Shown: in pieces, positions 56,454 to 64,000 of the stretch
How positions within the stretch are numbered: the stretch's first letter is position 1
Layout: every line of letters begins with the position of its first letter
Origin: Neobacillus terrae
GTDB taxonomy: Bacteria; Bacillota; Bacilli; Bacillales; Cytobacillaceae
Reading direction: 5' to 3'
DNA: 64,000 nt
Assembly (NCBI RefSeq): GCF_011393025.1
Contig: NZ_JAAOEO010000012.1
Span: 62,001 to 126,000, forward strand
Position numbers and translations under genes: made by a program
The notes under the pieces: generated by a model
What the model was told of the DNA's origin: nothing
Database searches by the model: none
The model's input: only the letters and a program-made list of their open reading frames with translations

Positions 56454-58310
56454 CTACACTAGTGTACGATTAGTGTTCGATAAATCGGACACTAGTGTAG
56501 TGATATTGTGTTTTTTTAACTTTTCATAGAGAGTGGAACGCTGGATACCTAATTTCCTTGCAGCCGCCGCCTTATTTCCGTGCGTTTCAGCCAGTGTTTT
56601 TAAAATAAGTTCCTTTTCTCGTTCGAGAACTGAATGTTTTACCTTGATTAAAACAGTACTTTCCTGATTATCATCTTGTACAAAAGGCATTTTGGGATTC
56701 GTAATGATCGTACGTCCGAAACGTTCCGGCAGATCTTCTGACTGAACGATGTCCGATTCAGAAAGGCTCACCAGCATTTCAACTGTATTCACAAGCTCTC
56801 TCACATTTCCGGGCCACGGATAGTTCATTAGAGCATACATTGCTTCCTTTGAAAAATTTTTATTTTCCAGTCCAAACCGTTTGCAAAACAACTTTAAATG
56901 ATGCGTCAATAATAAGGGAATGTCTTCCTTCCGCTCTCTAAGGGGCGGTATTGCCAATCTGATAATATTTAAACGGTAATACAAATCTTCCCTGAAATCC
57001 CCTTTCTGGATCATATCTTCAAGACGCCGGTTAGTAGCAGCAACGATCCGGACATCGACATGATGCTTTCCTACTCCACCAACACGCTCTACCTCACGTT
57101 CCTGAAGTACCCGAAGAATTTTCGATTGCATGAGTGGCGGCATATCCCCAATCTCATCGAGAAACAATGTACCTTTGTGCGCAAGTTCAAATTTCCCTGG
57201 CTTGCCGCCTTTTTTAGCACCTGTAAACGCACCTTCCTCATAGCCAAATAATTCTGCTTCCAATAGATGCTCTGGTATGGCTGCACAGTTCACACTAACA
57301 AACGGACCCTCTGCATAAGGACTTAGCTTATGGATAGCGCTCGCAAACATCTCTTTACCTGTTCCGCTTTCGCCGGTAATCAATACTGTAGACGGTGTAT
57401 TAGCCGCCTTTCGGGCGATTCGTTTTACATTTTGCAGCTCAGAGCTATTGCCGATAATATCTTCAAATCCGCCATTTACCCTCTTGATTGTTTCCTCCGG
57501 CAGAATATTTTGAGTTACCTGACGGGAAAGCTCCTGCATTCTGCCCAGGATGTTGTAAAGCTCGGAAACTCCATGAAAAATCAACATACCGATTGCTCCG
57601 ATTACTTTTCCATCTCTCCAAATTGGAATCCTATGAACAACCATATCCTGTCCCTGAATGCGCTGAATGTACCCCTTTTCAGCCACTCCGGTTTCAATCA
57701 CAAAATGGAGACGTGTGTTTTCTATAATGTTAGTAACATGTTGTCCGATCGCATCTTCTCGCTTTATTCCAAGGAAACGGGCATATGCTTCATTAAATTC
57801 TCTAATAATACCATTTAAATCTATTACAGCAATACCTTCGTAAGCGGTTTCCAAAATAGTATTTAATATGGAAGCAGTATGGACTGTTTCCTCAAGTTTA
57901 TCAATATGGGAAGCATAGGAATGCAGAATATCTGTCCTGGTTAATATCCCGGTAATTCTACCCTCTTCATCTACTACAGGAAGGCGTCCAACGGGAATTC
58001 CATAAGCTGCATTAATCGACTCGTTTTGCCTTATCGTTACGACTGAACTGGTCATTGCTTCTGAAACTGGAGAATCCGGTGATACTCCCTCAACAAAGCA
58101 TCTCATCAGTCTGGATTTGGTTATGATTCCTACTACTTTTTTTTCTTCATCTATAACAGGCAGTCCATCAATTCGGTACTGCTGCAGCAGCAGAATGGTA
58201 TCTCTTAAGGTATTATTCGAAAAAACAGTATAAGGATTCGGTGTCATCCACTTCCAAACGGGATCTGCGTTATCAAGTTCTCTTAATCTCTCATAATCCT
58301 TGATCATCAT
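56454..58310 (-). CDS. Sigma-54 dependent activator with CBS pair and PAS domain
   Basis: A 618-residue regulator. Two CBS domains (residues ~18-135), a PAS domain (~150-260, NTILETAYEGIAVIDLNGII), the AAA+ domain with Walker A GESGTGKE and the sigma-54 contact motif GAFTGA, and a Fis-type helix-turn-helix near the end (NKAAAARKLGIQRSTLYEKL). CBS domains may sense adenine nucleotides or CoA-type ligands, the PAS another ligand. The final codons, with the TAG stop, lie in the palindromic repeats that look like its own binding sites. Confidence 0.93.
   Translation of the reverse strand: MMIKDYERLRELDNADPVWKWMTPNPYTVFSNNTLRDTILLLQQYRIDGLPVIDEEKKVVGIITKSRLMRCFVEGVSPDSPVSEAMTSSVVTIRQNESINAAYGIPVGRLPVVDEEGRITGILTRTDILHSYASHIDKLEETVHTASILNTILETAYEGIAVIDLNGIIREFNEAYARFLGIKREDAIGQHVTNIIENTRLHFVIETGVAEKGYIQRIQGQDMVVHRIPIWRDGKVIGAIGMLIFHGVSELYNILGRMQELSRQVTQNILPEETIKRVNGGFEDIIGNSSELQNVKRIARKAANTPSTVLITGESGTGKEMFASAIHKLSPYAEGPFVSVNCAAIPEHLLEAELFGYEEGAFTGAKKGGKPGKFELAHKGTLFLDEIGDMPPLMQSKILRVLQEREVERVGGVGKHHVDVRIVAATNRRLEDMIQKGDFREDLYYRLNIIRLAIPPLRERKEDIPLLLTHHLKLFCKRFGLENKNFSKEAMYALMNYPWPGNVRELVNTVEMLVSLSESDIVQSEDLPERFGRTIITNPKMPFVQDDNQESTVLIKVKHSVLEREKELILKTLAETHGNKAAAARKLGIQRSTLYEKLKKHNITTLVSDLSNTNRTLV
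56455..56499. promoter_or_regulatory. Palindromic upstream activator sites overlapping the activator stop codon
   Basis: TACACTAGTGTA (56455-56466) is a perfect palindrome; ACACTAGTGT recurs at 56489-56498 with centres 33 bp apart, about three helix turns. Between them TAGTGTTCGAT and ATCGGACACTA form a further inverted repeat. They lie about 55-115 bp upstream of the sigma-54 promoter, the usual distance for an enhancer-binding activator. Confidence 0.7.
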
Positions 58311-58369
58311 TTCATTCTCCTTTTAAAAGAAGGACTTTTCGTAAAATTTGTTATTTATAAAAGCAAAAA

Positions 58370-58625
58370 TTGACTCGCTTTCCGCGGGCAATCAGGCTTC
58401 TGCCTGTAGATAACTTCGTGATAAGCATCTGTGTGCAGCTACTTGAAGCTTTGCGACGAGATGAAGGTTAACTTCTTCGAATATTCTCTGGCGCAGGAGC
58501 ACGCCCCCACGGTCGTTAACGACCTGCGGGGGTCTCCGCCTGGCTTGCTTTTCCCGCAGGACATTGAATAACTCCCTTGAAATCGCCAACGCACGAAGGA
58601 AATGCAATGCATTTCCAGGGAGTCT
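58370..58625. repeat. GC-rich palindromic element, copy 1 (degenerate, with insert)
   Basis: Begins CGCTTTCCGCGGGC and ends TTGCTTTTCCCGCAGGA with further related sequence; the middle contains GCGGGGGTCTCCGCC. Shared words with copy 2 at 62275-62400 include GGGGTCTCC and GCTTTTCCCG. It is longer than copy 2 and seems to carry extra sequence in the middle. GC content stands well above the surroundings. Confidence 0.65.
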
Positions 58626-58905
58626 CGTCTATTTTTACTCACAGTTTCTTCTATTTGCATCAATCTTTTAGAAAAGAGCCTAAAAGAATATTTTTATAGG
58701 AATTTCAGCCTTTCGGTATTTGCCGCTTATGAAGACCTTTTTTCCTGTCCTCTTAAAAAATATAGTTATTCATCATACTCATGAAGGAGCATTTCCCGAT
58801 ACGGGCTTTTATTTTTAGCAAAAATATTAAAAAATAAAACTACTATTATTGTACAATACAATTTTTTTAAAGCGTTTACAACATCCAAATTGGAAGGAAG
58901 TACAT

Positions 58906-58940
58906 AAAAAACAGCGGTTCCGTTGGAATTCCGCTGTTTT
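58906..58940 (-). terminator. Terminator of the amidase gene
   Basis: Minus-strand ACAGCGGAATTC and GGAACCGCTGT form an imperfect stem followed by TTTTTTA. Confidence 0.85.
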
Positions 58941-58989
58941 GATTTTAATTTAATTGGCTGGTGATGCTGCCAAGCTAAGGTAATGTTCC

Positions 58990-59895
58990 TTATTTAAACA
59001 GTTCTACCTTATAAGCATCCAAAACCCATTTCGGTACGAAGAATCTCGCAGTTAATAATGGATCTACAATTTGCGAGATTTGGCTTTGTCCAACTGCACT
59101 CATCAGCATAGTAAGATGGCTGAGGGTCAGGTCAGTGTGTGGCAATAGGAAATCTATCATTTCTTCAACCGCTGTTTTTGCTGCTTCATCCAAAGTTGGA
59201 GCAGATACAATCGTTGCCAGCCCTTCCTCTGAAATTAAGAGAGGATTTTTAAGGGAATGTCCTTTTATTACCTCAAGCGTTACGGTAACCTTCGCTGGAA
59301 TTTCTATTCCGGATACTCCAACTTCACCGTCGCCCATAGCCGCATGCAAATCACCCAGCGCAAAAAGAGCACCTTCAGCAAAAACAGGGAAATAAATAGT
59401 GGCACCCTCTGTAATGAGTTTGGTGTCCATGTTGCCGCCATGTGCACCGGGAGTTCCGCAGGAAACCGGCTCGCCCTCAGGAGCCACGCCGATTACACCA
59501 ATCATTGGATTTAAAGGGATATGTAATTTATCATTAAAAATCGCCTTTCCGTTCTGGATAGGAATCATCTTGGCTTCGAACTTTTCCAGTCGGTGCCCCA
59601 TAACCCCAAGATCAGGCCCTACAGTCAAAACACCTTCCTGGCCTAACTCGATTTTATCAATTTTAACAGAGAGAATATCACCCGGCTGTGCAGATTCTAC
59701 ATATATAGGTCCTGTTGCAGGATTAATTTGATTCCAATCTATAGAATTGATTTCGGTGTCGTTAGAAGTGATTTGATTTTGAAAGCAATCGTATGTCTCT
59801 ATGATAACTTGTGCACCGGAGCCAACCTTTTGAATTGGCTCGTTATCTTTACTGAATGCATAAATAGAATTTTTGCACTCTATTGTTTCCGCCAT
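58990..59895 (-). CDS. Acetamidase/formamidase family protein
   Basis: A 301-residue hydrolase for small amides, releasing ammonia. Typical FmdA/AmdA stretches are SAQPGDILSVKI, GPDLGVMGHRLE, PCGTPGAHGGNMD-like CGTPGAHGGNMDTK and LGDLHAAMGDGEV, which include the metal-binding His and Asp. ATG follows GGGGGAGG. It is divergent from the GntR regulator at 60110. The amide substrate is not known. Confidence 0.93.
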   Translation of the reverse strand: MAETIECKNSIYAFSKDNEPIQKVGSGAQVIIETYDCFQNQITSNDTEINSIDWNQINPATGPIYVESAQPGDILSVKIDKIELGQEGVLTVGPDLGVMGHRLEKFEAKMIPIQNGKAIFNDKLHIPLNPMIGVIGVAPEGEPVSCGTPGAHGGNMDTKLITEGATIYFPVFAEGALFALGDLHAAMGDGEVGVSGIEIPAKVTVTLEVIKGHSLKNPLLISEEGLATIVSAPTLDEAAKTAVEEMIDFLLPHTDLTLSHLTMLMSAVGQSQISQIVDPLLTARFFVPKWVLDAYKVELFK

Positions 59896-60038
59896 TTTTT
59901 ATTCCTCCCCCAAAATTTGATTTTAATTATACTCGTTTTCTTATTTTCGTCAAACAATTGAGATAATTTAAAAATCCCATTATACTTTACAGCATAACAG
60001 CAAAAACGCAGAAAAGGAAAGTGACATTTCTGAAAATA

Positions 60039-60080
60039 TTGACAAGAATAAATAGTAGAATTAAACTGTTAACAGTTAAC
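60039..60080 (+). promoter_or_regulatory. Promoter and putative operator of the gntR-type gene
   Basis: TTGACA (60039-60044) and TAAACT (60062-60067) are 17 bp apart. GTTAACAGTTAAC (60068-60080), made of two GTTAAC words, follows immediately where a bound repressor would block the start, suggesting autoregulation. Confidence 0.5.
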
Positions 60081-60109
60081 TATTAAAAAGGGGGGAAACT
60101 TTTTCGGAC

Positions 60110-60757
60110 ATGGTTATCCAATTGCCCACATTACAGGAAGAAGCAATCCGCAATATAAAAAAACTGATTATTGAAGGAAATCTGAAATTAGGTTCCCGTA
60201 TTAATGAGGTAGAAGTATCTACTCACCTTAATATTAGCCGGGGGCCTGTAAGGGAAAGCCTGAGAATTCTTCAACAGGAAGGCCTAGTAACCTATGTTTC
60301 AAGAAAAGGAATGTTTGTTACACAATTAAAAGAACCGGATATTCATGAAATTTATAATATTCGCTTTCATCTTGAAAAAAGCGCAATTGAGCTAGGATAT
60401 GACCAATTAACCGATAAACATATCAACCAGTTTGAACAATTGATAGAAAAAATGAAATTGTTCTCTATAGAAAACCGGAAGGATATGCTGGTCCAGCTCG
60501 ACCATGACTTTCATGAGTTAATTATCAATCTTCCAAACTATCATCGTTTAAAGAAAAACTGGGAATCGTATAATGCACTTATCGAGTTAATTTTTGCCCA
60601 GGTTTTTGAGCTGGGAAGCGAAAAAGTGGAAGATTTGCCTCAGAGCCACGAAATATTGGTAGATGTTTTGAAGGAAGGAAATAAAGAAAAATTTATTAAA
60701 GCTTTGGAAAACCATTATTTTCAGGGAAAAGAAAGTCTTCTTGCTGTCTGGAATTAA
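60110..60757 (+). CDS. GntR-family (FadR/FCD) regulator
   Basis: A 215-residue regulator. The N-terminal winged helix includes NISRGPVRESLRILQQEGLV (about residues 42-61) and the C-terminal FCD ligand domain has the metal-binding pattern with DHDFHELI and a late NHYFQGKE His. The ATG is 14 nt after the nearest G-rich site, a poor spacing, but no better start exists. It stands between the amidase and the permease genes and probably controls them. Confidence 0.9.
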   Translation: MVIQLPTLQEEAIRNIKKLIIEGNLKLGSRINEVEVSTHLNISRGPVRESLRILQQEGLVTYVSRKGMFVTQLKEPDIHEIYNIRFHLEKSAIELGYDQLTDKHINQFEQLIEKMKLFSIENRKDMLVQLDHDFHELIINLPNYHRLKKNWESYNALIELIFAQVFELGSEKVEDLPQSHEILVDVLKEGNKEKFIKALENHYFQGKESLLAVWN

Positions 60758-60798
60758 TGAAAAATGAAATTATTAGATAGGTTTTTGGAGGTATTTAT

Positions 60799-62190
60799 AT
60801 GGCTGAATTACAAACACACGCCCAAGGCGCAGGTCAGGCTAACTTGGAAAAGAGAGAATATCAGCAGGAATTAAACAGGGTATTAACATTTAAAGATTTA
60901 TTAATTTACGGAATGGTTTTTATGGTTCCGATCGCACCAATGAGTGTGTATGGAATCGTTTCGCAATCAAGCTTTGGAATGGTGCCATTAGTTTACCTCG
61001 TTGGTATTATTGCTATGGTTTTTACAGCTTTAAGCTACAGCAGGATGAGTAAGGAATTTCCTATTGCAGGTTCCGTTTATGCTTATGTTCAGCGGGGATT
61101 AAATCCTCATATCGGTTTCCTGGCTGGATGGATGATCCTCGTTGATTACATCTTAGCACCAGCACTGCTCTACGCTTTTTCCGGTATGTGGCTCCACAGT
61201 CTTGTCCCATCCGTTCCTTCTATTGTATGGGTGGTACTGTTTGTCGCGATTAACACCCTAATAAACGCAAGAGGCGTACAGCTTGCCGCAAAAACAAATT
61301 TTATTTTATTAGGTGTTGAAATTATAGCCTTATTAATTTTTATCGGTTATGCTGTTAAGTTTGTTTTTGTTGATGGCCTTGGAACTGGCGGGTTCTCCTT
61401 GTCACCAATTTATCAGCCAGAGCACTTGAATCTTGGATTTATTGCAACCGCTACTTCTATCGCAGTTTTAAGCTTCCTTGGATTTGACGGGATCAGTACC
61501 TTGGCAGAGGAAACGAAAAATCCTCAGAAAACAGTTGGCCGCGCTACAATAGCTGCCCTCGTCATTCTGGGAGTAATTTTTATGGTACAAACCTATATGG
61601 CTGCACTTGTTCATCCTAAATATACAAACCTGGACCCGGATATGGGATTCTTTGATATTGCGAAACAAGCCGGCGGTCCATTCCTTTATTACGTGCTGAT
61701 TATCGTAAACATAATCGCAGCTGGAATTGCCAATGCACTTGCAGCACAATCAGCCATTTCACGTATTCTATATTCCATGAGCCGTGATAAGCTATTGCCT
61801 GGATCATCATTCTTAGGAAAAATTCATCCAAAGTATAAGACTCCATTTAACGCAACTCTTTTTGTCGGACTTTTATCATTGATTGTTGCAAATGTCTTGA
61901 AAATCGATACAATCATTAAATTTGTTAATTTTGGGGCCTTAACTTCTTTCATGCTTTTGAACATTACTGTTTTTGCTTACTTCTATATTAAAAAGAAAGA
62001 ACGTGGATTAGGCGCAGTTTTAAAATACGTTCTCTTCCCTCTTTTAGGATTCGCCATCATAGCCTATGTGTGGTCCGGTTTTGATAAGGTGACATTTATT
62101 GTTGGGTTCAGCTGGCTGGCAATTGGAATAATCGTTGGCGCGGTTAAATCAAAAGGTTATAAAATAGTTCCTCAATTAAAAGATTTGTAA
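60799..62190 (+). CDS. APC-family amino acid/amine permease
   Basis: Secondary transporter of 463 residues with about twelve spans. LTFKDLLIYGMVFMVPIAP and SFLGFDGISTLAEETKNPQK are hallmarks of the APC superfamily; PuuP-like putrescine or amino acid importers are closest by eye. ATG follows TTGGAGG. It follows the GntR gene by 41 bp and so is likely part of its operon. Substrate unknown; the amidase and peptidase next to it suggest an amino acid amide or peptide-derived compound. Confidence 0.9.
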   Translation: MAELQTHAQGAGQANLEKREYQQELNRVLTFKDLLIYGMVFMVPIAPMSVYGIVSQSSFGMVPLVYLVGIIAMVFTALSYSRMSKEFPIAGSVYAYVQRGLNPHIGFLAGWMILVDYILAPALLYAFSGMWLHSLVPSVPSIVWVVLFVAINTLINARGVQLAAKTNFILLGVEIIALLIFIGYAVKFVFVDGLGTGGFSLSPIYQPEHLNLGFIATATSIAVLSFLGFDGISTLAEETKNPQKTVGRATIAALVILGVIFMVQTYMAALVHPKYTNLDPDMGFFDIAKQAGGPFLYYVLIIVNIIAAGIANALAAQSAISRILYSMSRDKLLPGSSFLGKIHPKYKTPFNATLFVGLLSLIVANVLKIDTIIKFVNFGALTSFMLLNITVFAYFYIKKKERGLGAVLKYVLFPLLGFAIIAYVWSGFDKVTFIVGFSWLAIGIIVGAVKSKGYKIVPQLKDL

Positions 62191-62198
62191 GATAACCA

Positions 62199-62230
62199 AG
62201 CTCTGCCAGCCATGTTGCAACGGCAGGGCT
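62199..62230 (+). terminator. Hairpin after the APC permease gene
   Basis: AGCTCTGCC and GGCAGGGCT arms with a 14-nt loop; the T tract is poor (TTTCGTTAT), so termination may be partial. Confidence 0.55.
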
Positions 62231-62274
62231 TTCGTTATACATATTTATTTTTTTCGCTATGTTACCTTGACTGT

Positions 62275-62400
62275 TGATTTTATCTCTCGGCGCTCGTTTT
62301 CCTCGGGCCAGGGGAGCCTCCTCAGCGCTTTGCGCTTGCGGGGTCTCCCTTGGCCCGCTTTTCCCGAAGGAGTCTCGCGCCTTCCGCTCCAATCAACCAA
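62275..62400. repeat. GC-rich palindromic element, copy 2
   Basis: TCGGGCCAGGGGAGCC is opposed by GGTCTCCCTTGGCCCG, with an inner AGCGC/GCGCT stem at the tip, then TTTTCCCGAAGGAGTCTCGC. It resembles a GC-rich stem-loop element scattered in many Bacillus-group genomes as I recall it. It lies between the APC permease and the peptidase genes. Confidence 0.7.
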
Positions 62401-62460
62401 GCGGAATCAACAATGTACTTTTAACACAGCCATTTTTAAAAAAGAAAGGTGGAAAACCAA

Positions 62461-63381
62461 ATGTACGCACAATCTAAAATTGTACCTTTAAGCAATGGAT
62501 TCCATGTTTGGACAAGAAGAGTAGGAGAAAGCCCGATTAAAGTTTTATTGCTCCATGGGGGACCTGGATGTACGCATGAATACCTGGAATGCTTTGAAAA
62601 CCACCTTCCTCCAGAAGGAATCGAAATTTATTTCTATGATCAGCTTGGTTCCTATCATTCTGACCAGCCAGATGATGTAAAGCTTTGGGATATCGACCGT
62701 TTTAGAGAAGAAGTAGAAGAAGTAAGAAAATATCTGAATCTTGATGACTTTTATTTATTTGGATCCTCTTGGGGCGGTTTCCTAAGTATTGAGTATGCAT
62801 TAAAGTATCAAAACAATCTTAAAGGTTTAATCATTTCCAATATGACTGCAAGCATTTCCTCCTATGTAGAATATATTAACCACCTGCGTGACCAGCTTCC
62901 TGCTGAACTTGTTACAAAAATGAAGCAATATGAGGCACAGGGCGATTTTAAAAATCCGGAGTATGAGGCATTGGTTGATAAATATCTGAACAAGCAGCAT
63001 GTCTGCCGTCTTGATCCTTGGCCCGACTCCGTGGTTAGAGGCTTTGCTCATATGAATGAGCAAATTTACAATACCATGCAGGGACCGAATGAATTTATGG
63101 TAAACGGAACCTTTAAAGACTGGAACCGTTGGGAAGATATTCACAATATTACTGTCCCTACCTTGCTGCTTGGCGGTAAATATGACACCATGAATCCTGA
63201 AGACAAAAAGGAAATGGGGAGACGTATTCCAAATTCCCGCGTAGGCATCTGCCCTAACGGCAGCCATTTATCTATGTGGGATGATCCAGAAGTTTACTTT
63301 AACTTCATTAAAGAATTTATTAAAGACGTTGAAGCTGGCCGCCCTGTTAAAGGCGAAGCTAAACCGGCAGTAAAAGCTTAA
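62461..63381 (+). CDS. Proline iminopeptidase-like alpha/beta hydrolase (S33)
   Basis: A 306-residue serine hydrolase. HGGPGCTHEY is the oxyanion loop, GSSWGG holds the nucleophile Ser, Asp in GGKYDTM and His in NGSHLSMWDDPE complete the triad. The family includes prolyl aminopeptidases and L-amino-acid amidases, so either a peptide or an amide may be the substrate. ATG at 62461 is 8 nt after AAAGGTGG; a GTG four codons earlier overlaps that site. It has its own terminator. Confidence 0.9.
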   Translation: MYAQSKIVPLSNGFHVWTRRVGESPIKVLLLHGGPGCTHEYLECFENHLPPEGIEIYFYDQLGSYHSDQPDDVKLWDIDRFREEVEEVRKYLNLDDFYLFGSSWGGFLSIEYALKYQNNLKGLIISNMTASISSYVEYINHLRDQLPAELVTKMKQYEAQGDFKNPEYEALVDKYLNKQHVCRLDPWPDSVVRGFAHMNEQIYNTMQGPNEFMVNGTFKDWNRWEDIHNITVPTLLLGGKYDTMNPEDKKEMGRRIPNSRVGICPNGSHLSMWDDPEVYFNFIKEFIKDVEAGRPVKGEAKPAVKA

Positions 63382-63390
63382 TATGCTTTA

Positions 63391-63420
63391 AAAAAGACTC
63401 CTTTTTTGGAGTCTTTTTTT
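63391..63420 (+). terminator. Terminator of the peptidase gene
   Basis: AAAGACTCC and GGAGTCTTT arms with a T6 loop and TTTTTTT tail. Confidence 0.9.
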
Positions 63421-63484
63421 GATGGTACCATTCTAAAAAATAATAATAAGAGCTTGAATGATCAGCTGTAATATTTTGTTCAAA

Positions 63485-63532
63485 ATGTTTTGACGGATTT
63501 GTGAAACCATGCACAAACTCCCCTCAAAACAT
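63485..63532. promoter_or_regulatory. Long inverted repeat upstream of the DoxX gene
   Basis: ATGTTTTGA (63485-63493) and TCAAAACAT (63524-63532), with inner TTTGTG / CACAAA, form a 48-bp interrupted palindrome. A TATAAT-like -10 box lies 10 bp further (63543-63548). It may be an operator. Confidence 0.45.
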
Positions 63533-63597
63533 GATGTTTAAACTATAATGACAATGTAATCACATTATTAATACTAATTTATAAAGGGGTCTTTAAA

Positions 63598-64000
63598 ATG
63601 TTTAACCAAACTTTAAGGCAAAACAAAGTCTCTGCTATCATTCTCACTTTCATTCGTTTGTACGTTGGCTACGCCTGGTTCGAAGCTGGCCTTCACAAAA
63701 TCACTGGCGGATTCGATGCTACTGGATTTTTAAAAGGGGCGATCGGCAATCCAGTAAAAGGTCCAGATGGAAGCATTCTTTATGGAACTTATCTTACTTT
63801 CTTAAAAAGCTTCGCCCTTCCTAATGCTCACATCTTCAACGTTTTAGTTCCTTGGGGCGAATTGCTTGTCGGTATTGGCTTAATTCTTGGATGCTTAACT
63901 ACAGCTGCTATGTTCTTTGGTCTAGTAATGAACTTCTCTTATCTAATGGCAGGTACTATTTCTTCTAACCCAATGGATATCCTGCTTGGTGTCATTATCT
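63598..64000 (+). CDS. DoxX family membrane protein (3' end outside window)
   Basis: The first 134 codons are present and the frame runs off the right edge. It begins MFNQTLRQNKVSAIILTF and has RLYVGYAWFEAGLHKITGG and VPWGELLVGIGLILGCLTT, typical DoxX/YfiD-like features, with four likely spans. Relatives act with dioxygenases or in thiol-stress defence (CatD). AAAGGGG precedes the ATG. Confidence 0.88.
   Translation, partial: MFNQTLRQNKVSAIILTFIRLYVGYAWFEAGLHKITGGFDATGFLKGAIGNPVKGPDGSILYGTYLTFLKSFALPNAHIFNVLVPWGELLVGIGLILGCLTTAAMFFGLVMNFSYLMAGTISSNPMDILLGVII

Larger units (their letters stand above)
58311..58989. other. Gene-free region with a GC-rich repeat copy
   Basis: About 680 bp without a supported gene. 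It holds the GC-rich element at 58370-58625, an AT-rich part, a weak cre-like word at 58865-58882 and the amidase terminator. Confidence 0.7.

Noticed and set aside
58865-58882. cre-like word TTTTAAAGCGTTTACAAC
   Set aside because: Differs from the consensus at the key G and lies over 500 bp from the nearest start it could control.

Overview
The window comes from a low-GC, endospore-forming member of the Bacillaceae. Supporting evidence: a cotB-cotH / cotG spore-coat locus, GlpP-type control of glycerol genes, YesL-YesM-YesN style regulation of a sugar operon, a perfect CcpA cre site, SbcCD, a YvrJ/DUF2922/DUF1659 trio, and strong GGAGG ribosome sites with many T-rich hairpin terminators. The genus cannot be fixed from the sequence alone. 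No rRNA, tRNA, CRISPR array, intact prophage or IS transposase was seen.

Layout. (1) 1-3449: glpP-glpK-glpD on the minus strand; glpD is cut by the left edge and has its own promoter and a leader terminator of the kind GlpP overrides. (2) 3516-21112: one long minus-strand block for oligosaccharides carrying unsaturated uronic acids: DUF624 protein, YesM/YesN two-component system, an unrecognised 833-residue protein, a GH105 hydrolase, an ABC importer without its own ATPase, a GH31 hydrolase, then KdgA, KdgK, KduI, KduD and a TIM-barrel isomerase. Unsaturated uronate released by GH105 would go through KduI, KduD, KdgK and KdgA to pyruvate and glyceraldehyde 3-phosphate. (3) 21113-27824: an RND efflux pseudogene lying between two tandem repeat arrays, then sbcC-sbcD. 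(4) 28154-33746: an ArsB-family transporter with a frameshift in a T8 run, then the coat genes. (5) 33961-47893: small housekeeping and accessory genes (cold-shock protein, YvrJ/DUF2922/DUF1659, DUF805, quinone oxidoreductase, kinase-like protein, MerR-controlled pair, DinB proteins, ABC exporter, AIM24, PAS-STAS, DUF3900, small ORFs) and a candidate small RNA. (6) 48792-58310: a sigma-54 controlled catabolic operon (Fe-ADH, MmsA-type aldehyde dehydrogenase, HisD-like/HpsN-like dehydrogenase, GntP permease, SDR, 3-hydroxyacyl-CoA dehydrogenase-like protein) with its CBS-PAS-AAA activator upstream; the likely activator sites overlap the activator's own stop codon. (7) 58990-64000: an acetamidase-type amidase, a divergent GntR regulator, an APC permease, a proline-iminopeptidase-like hydrolase and a partial DoxX gene.

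The least explained material is four intergenic tandem arrays (two with an exact 21-bp period, one 52-bp, one 103-bp), two copies of a GC-rich palindromic element, a candidate ~114-nt structured RNA at 43571-43685, the orphan 833-residue protein, and the HpsN-like operon with its palindromic control region.
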